A stretch of DNA of 6,519 nt from Methylovulum sp. (GTDB lineage: Bacteria; Pseudomonadota; Gammaproteobacteria; Methylococcales; Methylomonadaceae). Under the pieces are notes generated by a model. It was not told where the DNA came from. It made no database searches and worked only from the letters and a program-made list of their open reading frames with translations. This document shows, piece by piece, positions 1 through 5,838 of this stretch. A program made the position numbers and the translations under genes. Where the stretch lies: positions 1-6,519 of the forward strand of contig SCST01000499.1 in the NCBI GenBank assembly GCA_004299465.1, read 5' to 3'. Positions within the stretch are counted from its first letter, which is position 1. Every line of letters starts with the position of its first letter.

Positions 1-591
1 CTGACCGATATTAACCTGGAGATTTCCCGCCATGACAAAATTGCGCTGAGCGGCGAATCCGGCGCCGGAAAAACAACGCTGTTCAATTTGTTGCTGGGCT
101 TTGAAAGCGCAACAACGGGGACGATACGGCTGAACGGACAGGCCATCGACCGCGATAATGCCGGAGCAGCAATCGCCTGGGCCGGACAAGATCCTTATCT
201 TTTCCACGGCAGTATAAAAGACAATATCGCCCTGGCGCATCCTGGAGCCTCCGAACAGGATATTCTCGATGCCGCGGAAGCGGCGGGAGTCACGGAATTC
301 AGCGGGCAATTGCCCGAAGGCCTGCTCACATCGGTCGGCGAACGCGGCTACGGGCTGTCGGGCGGGCAGGTACAACGCATTGCACTGGCCAGGGCATTCC
401 TGAAAAATGCCGAGATTATCTTGCTCGACGAACCTACCGCGAACCTCGATACCGATAACAAGACCCGCTTACTGGACGTCATAGACCGGCTGTTTGGCGA
501 CAAAACGCTGATCATCGCCAGCCACGACGCGGATGTCATCAAGCGCATGAAGCGGCAACTGGTGTTAAACCAAGGGCGGTTATTGTCATGA
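1..591 (+). CDS. cydD: CydD, C-terminal ATP-binding part of the CydDC ABC exporter (5'-truncated by window edge)
   Basis: The frame is open from base 1 to a TGA at 589-591, giving 196 residues of a nucleotide-binding domain. Visible motifs are Walker A GESGAGKT (residues 18-25 of the fragment), a Q-loop glutamine at 63 (GQDPYLFHGSI), the ABC signature LSGGQ (119-123), Walker B IILLDE (139-144) and the H-loop histidine at 175. The family is usually about 570-590 residues, so the transmembrane half lies left of the window. The next gene is a second half-transporter of the CydC type overlapping by ATGA, which is what identifies this as CydD rather than a generic ABC exporter. CydDC acts in the inner membrane and is required for cytochrome bd assembly. 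Cysteine/glutathione export and haem transport have both been proposed as its activity. All ATPase motifs look intact. Confidence 0.88.
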   Translation: MTDINLEISRHDKIALSGESGAGKTTLFNLLLGFESATTGTIRLNGQAIDRDNAGAAIAWAGQDPYLFHGSIKDNIALAHPGASEQDILDAAEAAGVTEFSGQLPEGLLTSVGERGYGLSGGQVQRIALARAFLKNAEIILLDEPTANLDTDNKTRLLDVIDRLFGDKTLIIASHDADVIKRMKRQLVLNQGRLLS

Positions 592-2258
592 ACGACCTGT
601 GGTTTTTCGTAAAATTATTCAAGCCGCAACGGACTTGGCTAGCCGGCGGCATACTGCTGTCGTTATTGACCGCGCTGTCCTCTATCGTGCTATTGAGCTT
701 ATCGGGCTGGTTTATCAGCGCCTCGGCACTGGCCGGTTTGGGCGCCGATGGGTCGGCATTCAATTTCCTGCTGCCTGCCGCGCAAATACGCGCACTGGCA
801 ATCACCCGCACCTTGGGCCGCTATACCGAGCGATTGCTCACGCATGAAGCGACTTTCCGCGTGCTCGCCGATATCCGCGGCTGGTTTTTCCGGCAACTCA
901 TCCCGTTGGTGCCGGGACGCCTGTCGGCGATGCGTAGCGGCGATTTATTGTCGCGCATGACGGCGGATATCGATGCGCTGGATGCGCTATACCTGCGCCT
1001 GCTCGCCCCTGCCGCCGTCGCCGCGCTGGGTGTTAGCGCCGTAACAGGCTTCCTGTCAAGTTATGCGCCGTTAATCGGCCTGAACACCGGCCTGATGCTG
1101 CTATTGGCGTCGGTGGCGGTACCGTGGCTGTTTAATAGGCTGGGACATGCCGGCGCTGAGGAAATCGTCGTGCTGGCGGCGAATTTCAGGATCCGGCAAG
1201 TCGAATTATTGCAAGGCCTGGCGGAATTGCTGGCCCACCTGGCCTACCCGCGATTCAGCGCTACCCTGGGGCAAATATCCGCTTTGATGATTAACACGCA
1301 ACGGCGGAATAACCGCTTAACGGCAATTTCATCGGCGCTGAGCTTATTATTATCGCAAATCACGGTATTGGCGGCGCTGTTAATAGCCGCGCTATTATTC
1401 CGCGACGGCCTGCTGTCCGGTGCGGAATCGGTCATGGTGATATTTTGCGTATTGGCCGCCTTCGAGCTGGTAACGCCGTTACCGCAAGCGCTGCAAATGC
1501 TGGCAAAAACCCGGAAAGCCGCAAGACGCATCAGGCAGGTCGCCGAGCTGCCGCCGACGGTCAAGCCGCCGGTGCAGGCCTCGGCATTGCCCGGCGTTTA
1601 CGATTTGCAAGTCGAAGAGCTCAGCTTCCGTTACCACGAGGAACAGGATTGGGTGCTGAAACAAGTTTCGCTAACTATTCCGCAACGCAGCAAGCTCGCG
1701 ATTATCGGTCCCAGCGGTTCCGGCAAGACGACGCTGCTGCAATTGTTGATGCGCGCTTACGATGCCGGACAGGGTCGCATCCTGCTGGGCGGACAAGATT
1801 TCAGGCAATTCGATGCCGATGAACTATTAAGTTGTTTCGGCGTATTGTCACAGCGCAGTGAATTGTTCGCCGCGACCATCAGGGAAAACCTGCTGATCGC
1901 CAAGCCCGCTGCGACGACCGCGGAATTGGGCGCCGCGATCAACGCCGCCGGGCTGGCGACGCTGATTAGCCGGTTGCCCGACGGTATCGATACCTGGGTC
2001 GGTGAAAGCGGCTTGAAAGTATCCGGCGGCGAAGCAAGGCGCATTGCATTGGCGCGGCTTTACCTTAAAAACGCGCCCATCCTGGTGCTGGATGAACCTA
2101 CCGAAGGCCTGGATGCCGATACCGAACGCGAGGTGCTGAACGCATTAGCGGATTTTGCGCAGGACAAAACGCTGGTCATGGTGACGCACCGTGAGACAGG
2201 CCTGGATTTGGTCGACAGGGTTTACCGGATGGAGTGCGGCGTTCTTTCGGAGGCGTAG
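588..2258 (+). CDS. cydC: CydC, half-transporter of the CydDC ABC exporter for cytochrome bd assembly
   Basis: The protein is 556 residues, close to the usual CydC length. The N-terminal half (about 1-310) is an ABC transmembrane domain with hydrophobic segments near 18-48, 140-185 and 250-295, including the typical early stretch LSLSGWFISASALAG. The C-terminal ATPase has Walker A GPSGSGKT (374-381), a Q-loop SQ (421-422), a signature with a substitution, VSGGE (478-482), Walker B ILVLDE (498-503) and the H-loop histidine at 534. The ATG at 588 overlaps the cydD stop as ATGA, so translation is probably coupled and the two subunits made together. With CydD it forms the inner-membrane heterodimer needed for haem insertion and assembly of cytochrome bd quinol oxidase. 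cydAB is not in the window. The only alternative is another heterodimeric exporter pair, which fits the sequence less well. Confidence 0.92.
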   Translation: MNDLWFFVKLFKPQRTWLAGGILLSLLTALSSIVLLSLSGWFISASALAGLGADGSAFNFLLPAAQIRALAITRTLGRYTERLLTHEATFRVLADIRGWFFRQLIPLVPGRLSAMRSGDLLSRMTADIDALDALYLRLLAPAAVAALGVSAVTGFLSSYAPLIGLNTGLMLLLASVAVPWLFNRLGHAGAEEIVVLAANFRIRQVELLQGLAELLAHLAYPRFSATLGQISALMINTQRRNNRLTAISSALSLLLSQITVLAALLIAALLFRDGLLSGAESVMVIFCVLAAFELVTPLPQALQMLAKTRKAARRIRQVAELPPTVKPPVQASALPGVYDLQVEELSFRYHEEQDWVLKQVSLTIPQRSKLAIIGPSGSGKTTLLQLLMRAYDAGQGRILLGGQDFRQFDADELLSCFGVLSQRSELFAATIRENLLIAKPAATTAELGAAINAAGLATLISRLPDGIDTWVGESGLKVSGGEARRIALARLYLKNAPILVLDEPTEGLDADTEREVLNALADFAQDKTLVMVTHRETGLDLVDRVYRMECGVLSEA

Positions 2259-2271
2259 TCGCAGTTAGAAA

Positions 2272-2483
2272 AATGGAACGCAGATGACGCAGATAAATAT
2301 GATATACGCAGATGACAGCTTGATGCGGCTACCTGAGTGTAGGGCGTGCCGTGCGCGCCTTTCGGTATTAAACTAAGCTGCTGATACGTTGGTGGCGCGC
2401 GCGGCGCGCCCTACAGTAGGCAATTTTACCAGGCTGAAAAGTTACGAAAAATCTTATATTATCTTAATCATCTGCGTTCCATT
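2272..2483. repeat. Intergenic element bounded by a perfect 16-bp inverted repeat
   Basis: The 16 bases AATGGAACGCAGATGA at 2272-2287 recur exactly as the reverse complement at 2468-2483. The left side also holds direct copies of ACGCAGAT at 2278, 2287 and 2306. The arms bracket a second, GC-rich palindrome, so the whole looks like a small nested, MITE-like or degraded repeat element. It fills most of the 246-bp gap between the convergent cydC and apbE genes. No coding capacity was seen. Confidence 0.6.
2338..2415. repeat. GC-rich imperfect palindrome (REP-like hairpin)
   Basis: A 22-base arm at 2338-2359 (beginning TGTAGGGCG) pairs with 2394-2415 (ending CGCGCCCTACA). Only two positions differ, and both become G-T/G-U wobble pairs in a hairpin. 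The loop is 34 bases. It lies between the ends of two convergent genes, so a transcript from either side would fold into a strong hairpin, but no U-run follows. A termination or 3'-end-stabilising role is inference. The shape and GC content recall dispersed REP-type intergenic repeats. Confidence 0.6.
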
Positions 2484-2504
2484 GTATTTGATGCCGGCTA
2501 TCGG

Positions 2505-3545
2505 TTATTTAATGAGCACCTTAGTCAACGCGCCCAACGGAGCGCTGTTGTACTCGTTAAATGCTTCGCCTTGCTGCTCGATGAATAATGCGGCAATGCC
2601 CGCCTTGTTGGCCGCCTCGACACCTCTTTCCCGGCCCAGGCACAACAATGCCGTAGACCAGGCATCGGCTTGGGTCGGGTCGGCATGCAGCACGGTCACC
2701 GACACGGTATGGTGCTCTACCGGACGGCCGTTTGTCGCGTCCAGGATATGGCTGTAGCGTTTCCCATCGGCATCAAAATAATGCCGGTAAGTTCCCGAGG
2801 TCATAATTGCGAGAGGCTCGGATTGCCCAATGGTGATGACCTTATGCATCGTGCGCTCACCGGACAAGGGTTTCTCCAGTGCTATGCGCCAGGGCTCGTC
2901 GCCGGGCTTGTTGCCGCGCGTCTGTAATTCGCCGCCGATTTCCACCAGGTAATTTTCAATGCCTTGCTGTTCCAGCACCCTGGCAATACGCGTCACGCTG
3001 TAACCCTGTGCGATAGACGACAAATCTATCCTCAGTTCCGGGTTGAGTTTGCGTAAATGCCCGGCATCGATCACATCGATTTTTGCAAAGCCCACTTCTT
3101 TCAGCGTCGCCTGCAAGCTTGCCTGGTCCGGGATGAATAATTTGTCGTCTTTAAAGCCCCACAAATCAAATAAGGGCTTGATGGTTAAGTCATAACAACC
3201 GTTACTGGCCTGGCTTACAACGCGCGCCTGCCCGATCAGCGCAATAATTTCGTTATTGACCGGCAGGGCTTCGCTAGTCACTGTCTTATTAAGCTGTTCA
3301 ATAGCGGAATCCGGACGGTAATTGGATAGCAATTGGTCAAGACGGCTGAACTCGGCATCTACCGCTTTTTTAAGCGCTTGCGCGTCCGCCGTTTGCGCTG
3401 ACCAGAAACTGATGTGGTAGGTCGTCCCCTGCGCCTCACCGTTGAATTTTTGTACTTGTTCGGGCTTTTCGCAACCGAGCAGCGTAACGGTGAGCGTCAG
3501 GATAAACAGCAATTTGCAGAATGGGATAGGGAAATAATGGCTCAT
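2505..3545 (-). CDS. apbE: ApbE-family FAD:protein FMN transferase, lipoprotein
   Basis: The protein is 346 residues, the normal length for ApbE/Ftp. It opens with a hydrophobic signal and a lipobox LLGC, with the lipidated cysteine at residue 25, so the mature protein should be anchored in the periplasm. Family motifs appear in order: QGTTYHI (39-45), YRPDS (76-80), DLTIKPLFDLWGF (119-131), IDLSSIAQGYSV (173-184), EIGGEL (202-207), TSGTYRHYF (249-257), SHILDATNGRPV (265-276) and ADAWSTAL (293-300), whose Asp294 and Thr298 match the usual Mg2+-binding positions. The enzyme cleaves FAD and attaches FMN covalently to a Thr/Ser of flavoproteins such as the NqrB/NqrC or RnfG/RnfD subunits. No such target gene is nearby. 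The ATG at 3545 gives a sensible signal peptide, although its Shine-Dalgarno is weak. It is convergent with cydC. Confidence 0.93.
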   Translation of the reverse strand: MSHYFPIPFCKLLFILTLTVTLLGCEKPEQVQKFNGEAQGTTYHISFWSAQTADAQALKKAVDAEFSRLDQLLSNYRPDSAIEQLNKTVTSEALPVNNEIIALIGQARVVSQASNGCYDLTIKPLFDLWGFKDDKLFIPDQASLQATLKEVGFAKIDVIDAGHLRKLNPELRIDLSSIAQGYSVTRIARVLEQQGIENYLVEIGGELQTRGNKPGDEPWRIALEKPLSGERTMHKVITIGQSEPLAIMTSGTYRHYFDADGKRYSHILDATNGRPVEHHTVSVTVLHADPTQADAWSTALLCLGRERGVEAANKAGIAALFIEQQGEAFNEYNSAPLGALTKVLIK

Positions 3546-3577
3546 GTCTTAGTAATGGTTAGGGGCTATGAGCCGGT

Positions 3578-3586
3578 ATTATATCA
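3578..3586 (-). promoter_or_regulatory. Extended -10 promoter for apbE
   Basis: On the minus strand the sequence reads TGATATAAT, a perfect -10 hexamer (3583 to 3578) with the TGn extension. No good -35 lies 16-18 bases upstream, as is common for extended -10 promoters. Transcription would start near 3570, giving a leader of about 25 bases before the apbE ATG at 3545. Confidence 0.55.
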
Positions 3587-3677
3587 ATCGAGCTTATAAA
3601 CCGGTGACTTTTAGCGGCGCCTCCCCCCTTCAAGCATTCCACCCACATCGGTACGCGATCGCATCACGATGAATTTC

Positions 3678-3704
3678 TTGACAATATACCGGGACAATGA
3701 TCAT
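3678..3704 (+). promoter_or_regulatory. Candidate sigma70 promoter upstream of the truncated membrane gene
   Basis: A perfect TTGACA lies at 3678-3683. The best -10 candidates are weak: GATCAT at 3699-3704 (15-base spacer) or TCATAT at 3701-3706 (17-base spacer). It points toward the ATG at 3757 and is divergent from the apbE promoter. The -35 is clear and the -10 is not. Confidence 0.35.
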
Positions 3705-3756
3705 ATCTCGCCGTTCGTATTCCCTGTCTGGTTCTTTCTCGAATGAGGTGATCGTT

Positions 3757-3882
3757 ATGCAATATATGTCCGGTATAGTCGATGTCGCCATAGGCTTGGT
3801 GTTTGTTTATTTGTTATTGAGCCTGATCTGTTCCTCGCTGACGGAAATGGCTGACCGTAAGGATTCCTTCGTAAATGAGTAA
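3757..3882 (+). pseudogene. N-terminal remnant of a membrane protein of unknown function
   Basis: A 41-residue frame starts at an ATG with a good Shine-Dalgarno (GAGGTG, 3745-3750, six bases upstream). In-frame starts further upstream lack this. Residues 5-28 (SGIVDVAIGLVFVYLLLSLICSSL) form one transmembrane helix. They strongly resemble the opening of a widespread uncharacterised bacterial membrane protein family of several hundred residues, whose members begin with similar VAIGLVFVYLLLSLIC stretches (recognised from memory, not searched). After about residue 31 (SSLTEM) the resemblance stops, the chain becomes hydrophilic and ends at a TAA 34 bases before the IS. I read it as a broken gene whose downstream part was lost in the rearrangement beside the IS. 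A genuine small single-pass membrane protein cannot be excluded. Confidence 0.6.
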
Positions 3883-3977
3883 AGTCGCCCTGTAACCCGC
3901 ATCACGCATGGACTATAGTGGACCCCAAAAAACAGACAGTAGTTTAAGATGGTGTCTATCATAAAAGGTAGGCTTAA

Positions 3978-4271
3978 ATGAGTGAAAAAAAACGCACGGT
4001 CATGTCCGGCGCACAAAAGGCGAAAGTGGCGTTGGAGGCGGTGAAAGGCAACAAAAGGGTGAACGAGATAGCCCAGGAGTTCGGCGTCCATCCGACGCAA
4101 GTCGGCCTCTGGAAAAAGGCGTTGCTGGAAAATGCCGGGCAGTTGTTTGACGTGAAGCGTGGCCCAAAGCCCATTGACCCACAAAGCGCCCCGGAACGCC
4201 TGTACGCCAAGATAGGCCAGCTGAACATGGAACTGGACTGGCTGAAAAAAAAGTCCGGAATCAGCCACTAA
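3978..4271 (+). CDS. IS3-family transposase OrfA (helix-turn-helix, end-binding)
   Basis: The protein is 97 residues, normal for IS3 OrfA. Residues about 10-55 form the IS3 helix-turn-helix (KAKVALEAVKGNKRVNEIAQEFGVHPTQVGLWKKALL), which binds the terminal repeats. The C-terminal stretch LYAKIGQLNMELDWLKKK is the expected leucine-zipper-like helix for multimerisation. The start at 3978 is backed by a strong Shine-Dalgarno, AGGTAGG (3966-3972), five bases upstream. OrfA alone usually acts as a regulator of transposition. The run of eight A and a G at 4245-4253, near its 3' end, lets a fraction of ribosomes shift by -1 into orfB. The basic N-terminus and zipper both look intact. Confidence 0.92.
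   Translation: MSEKKRTVMSGAQKAKVALEAVKGNKRVNEIAQEFGVHPTQVGLWKKALLENAGQLFDVKRGPKPIDPQSAPERLYAKIGQLNMELDWLKKKSGISH
4245..4253 (+). promoter_or_regulatory. Programmed -1 frameshift site, A8G
   Basis: AAAAAAAAG is read in orfA as AAA-AAA-AAG. Slippage on A-AAA-AAG moves ribosomes into the orfB frame, which is open from here onward. The predicted OrfAB fusion has 92 residues of OrfA followed by 315 from the orfB frame, about 407 in total. This is the standard way IS3 elements make their active transposase. Confidence 0.8.
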
Positions 4272-4312
4272 GCCAACGGCAAGGCTGGATCGGTGCCGGT
4301 AATGAGCCGTCG

Positions 4313-5200
4313 GTGGCGGCACAGTGCCAACTGGCGGGCATTGCGCGGTCAACGGTTTACACGCATAGAATGGCGGTTGCGGATGAAACCGAGCTGCTCT
4401 TGTTGCGTTTGTTGGATGAAGAATACACCCGGCACCCGTTTTACGGCAGCCGAAAAATGGTGGCCTGGCTACGTGTCCAGGGGCATTGCGTGAACCGCAA
4501 GCGTGTGCAGCGGCTAATGCGTGTTCTCGGTTTGGTTGCGATGGCGCCAAGCCCCAACACCAGCAAAAAGCACCCGCAAAATAAAATTTATCCTTATCTT
4601 CTCAGGGGCTTAAGCGTGGTTCGCCCGAACCATGTCTGGAGTACGGATATAACCTATATCCGGCTGGCACAAGGTTTTGTGTACTTGGTGGCGATCATCG
4701 ACTGGTATAGCCGTAAAGTCCTGGCTTGGCAGGTGTCGAACACGATGGACGCCAGTTTTTGTGTGGATTGCCTGGACGATGCCCTCAAGGGGTTTGGAAA
4801 GCCGGAGATATTCAACACCGACCAGGGATCGCAATTCACCAGCGAATCATGGATCAGAGTATTGAAGGACAACACCATCCATATCAGCATGGACGGGCGG
4901 GGTCGCGCACAGGACAATATCTTTGTGGAACGGTTGTGGCGGAGCGTCAAATACGAGGATGTCTATCCGAAAAATTACGCATCGCTGCCGGAATTGCTGG
5001 TGGGATTGGCGGAATACTTTATCTTTTACAATGGCGGGCGGTTTCATCAGGCATTAGGCTATAAAACACCGGATCAAGTCTATCGGACGGGAGACGGCGG
5101 CGGGGCAAAAATCGCCGATTATTTTGGTGATAAAAATGAATCTTCAAATGAAGAAATGGGGCAGCAACCCTCTGCTGTGACAGAGACGACACCCTCTTAA
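4313..5200 (+). CDS. IS3-family transposase OrfB, DDE catalytic domain
   Basis: This is an rve-type integrase core of 295 residues from a GTG. The frame is open back to the slippery site at 4253, so the functional form is most likely the OrfAB fusion made by -1 frameshifting. Residues 30-75 hold the HTH_21-like region (HPFYGSRKMVAWLRVQG). The catalytic triad is D112 (WSTDITYI), D170 (NTDQGSQF) and E206 (FVERLWRSVKYE), with exactly 35 residues between the second D and the E, the IS3 DD(35)E spacing. The tail FYNGGRFHQALGYKTPDQVY is also typical. No stop or frameshift interrupts it, so the element could still be active. The last ~35 residues are hydrophilic and variable. It catalyses strand cleavage and transfer at the element ends. 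Confidence 0.93.
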   Translation: MAAQCQLAGIARSTVYTHRMAVADETELLLLRLLDEEYTRHPFYGSRKMVAWLRVQGHCVNRKRVQRLMRVLGLVAMAPSPNTSKKHPQNKIYPYLLRGLSVVRPNHVWSTDITYIRLAQGFVYLVAIIDWYSRKVLAWQVSNTMDASFCVDCLDDALKGFGKPEIFNTDQGSQFTSESWIRVLKDNTIHISMDGRGRAQDNIFVERLWRSVKYEDVYPKNYASLPELLVGLAEYFIFYNGGRFHQALGYKTPDQVYRTGDGGGAKIADYFGDKNESSNEEMGQQPSAVTETTPS

Positions 5201-5670
5201 ATTAGGCATTTAATTGTCTGGACAATGGGGTCCACTTTATAGGGGGGAGACAATTTATATTCTTGTTCATGCTCGTGAAGCACAATTGTTCCGATAACAT
5301 CAAATTTATCACCTGTAATTAAAGATAGACTTCTTTTTGCTCTGGCAAAAGAGCTATCCGCAGACCTTTCTAGTTCCTCGGTACTCTCATCACGGACAGC
5401 GTGCCAAACAAGCACTACACCAGGTGATGTGTCCTTGAAAAGTTGTTTGAAGCTTTCTACTTCATTTACTGATATATGTATATCTAAATCCATAGATACA
5501 TATTCTCCAATGAGAGTGGCAAGTTCTCCACACCCTACTGCTGAAAGGGGTACTGCCAGTACATCATCTGATACAAACATTGGCTGTTGTAGAAACGCCC
5601 CTAAGCAAATAATTTGCACGGATGGGCGACGACGAATGTGTTGATCTAATGCACTATCATTAAAAAACAT
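5197..5670 (-). CDS. Integron cassette 1 gene, unknown function, 3' end replaced by IS sequence
   Basis: This gene of unknown function is the first after attC site 5714-5838 in the direction of the array, starting 44 bases after the core. Residues 1-144 are native. From residue 145 (KVDPIVQTIKCLI) the codons lie in the IS right end, so the true C-terminus is lost and 157 residues is not the original length. The native part is acidic and looks alpha/beta: beta-like stretches VQIICLGAFL (18-27) and GVVLVWHAV (84-92), a helical, charged 94-113 (ESTEELERSADSSFARAKRS), then DVIGTIVLHE. No signal peptide, membrane helix or catalytic motif is evident. The ATG at 5670 has no clear Shine-Dalgarno. It is noticeably more AT-rich than cydC, as is common for cassette genes of foreign origin. 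It is probably the N-terminal part of a larger soluble protein. Confidence 0.6.
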   Translation of the reverse strand: MFFNDSALDQHIRRRPSVQIICLGAFLQQPMFVSDDVLAVPLSAVGCGELATLIGEYVSMDLDIHISVNEVESFKQLFKDTSPGVVLVWHAVRDESTEELERSADSSFARAKRSLSLITGDKFDVIGTIVLHEHEQEYKLSPPYKVDPIVQTIKCLI

Positions 5671-5719
5671 TTATTTATTCTAAAAAGCCAACAAGGAAAA
5701 AGAGCAACGTCAAGCCTAA
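5197..5719 (-). other. Integron gene cassette 1 (incomplete, cut by the IS)
   Basis: The cassette starts with TTAGGC (5719 to 5714), the part of the R' core that travels with the incoming cassette, and contains the unknown gene at 5670-5197. Its own attC should follow the gene on the left but is absent: the sequence enters the IS at about 5238. It can no longer be excised as a normal unit from its distal side. It is the last recognisable cassette before chromosomal genes. Confidence 0.6.
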
Positions 5720-5838
5720 CGTTACGGTAAGGGGCGCGCCGCCTACAAGACTTAAACGAAGCCACCGAACCTTGATAAAAAACCAAAACTTCAAAACCGC
5801 CACCGGGCGGCGCGTCCCTTTTGACCGACTTGTTGGGC
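5714..5838 (-). other. attC recombination site (integron cassette site, 125 bp)
   Basis: Read on the minus strand, the site starts with R'' GCCCAAC (5838-5832) and ends with R' GTTAGGC (5720-5714). Both fit the RYYYAAC / GTTRRRY consensus. Inside these, GGGACGCGCCGCC near the R'' side pairs with GGCGGCGCGCCCC near the R' side (one mismatch), forming the L''/L' stem. The central ~60 bases make the variable terminal loop. Single-stranded folding of such a site is what the IntI integrase recognises. Cleavage is expected between 5720 and 5719. It belongs to cassette 2 and joins it to cassette 1. Confidence 0.88.

Larger units (their letters stand above)
3917..5236 (+). mobile_element. IS3-family insertion sequence, apparently complete
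   Basis: The element is about 1.3 kb, typical of IS3. Terminal inverted repeats begin (A)GTGGACCCCA at both ends and share CAGACA at the same offset: 15 of 20 positions match from TGGACCCC inward (left from 3919, right from 5234 on the minus strand). It carries overlapping-function genes orfA and orfB linked by an A8G slippery run. The outer limits are uncertain by a few bases. TATAG occurs just outside both ends (3914-3918 and 5238-5242) and could be a target duplication (TAT or TATAG), but only if the two ends differ in length by one to three bases. It sits exactly between chromosomal DNA and the integron cassettes. Confidence 0.88.

Noticed and set aside
2278..2316. Short direct repeats ACGCAGAT considered as a CRISPR array
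   Set aside because: The units are only 8-11 bases with irregular spacing of 9 and 19 bases. They are short tandem-type repeats without spacers.
2389..2757. Plus-strand frame of 122 codons
   Set aside because: It starts in the GC-rich palindrome and then runs antisense through the 3' part of apbE, with no motif of its own.
3655..3662. GCGATCGC palindrome between the divergent promoters, considered as an operator
   Set aside because: It is a single 8-bp copy with no second half-site or known regulator context. A chance occurrence is likely.
3807..4550. Minus-strand open frame of 247 codons across the IS left half
   Set aside because: It is antisense to orfA and orfB, which have clear family motifs. 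Its product is Pro/His/Arg-rich with no recognisable domain.
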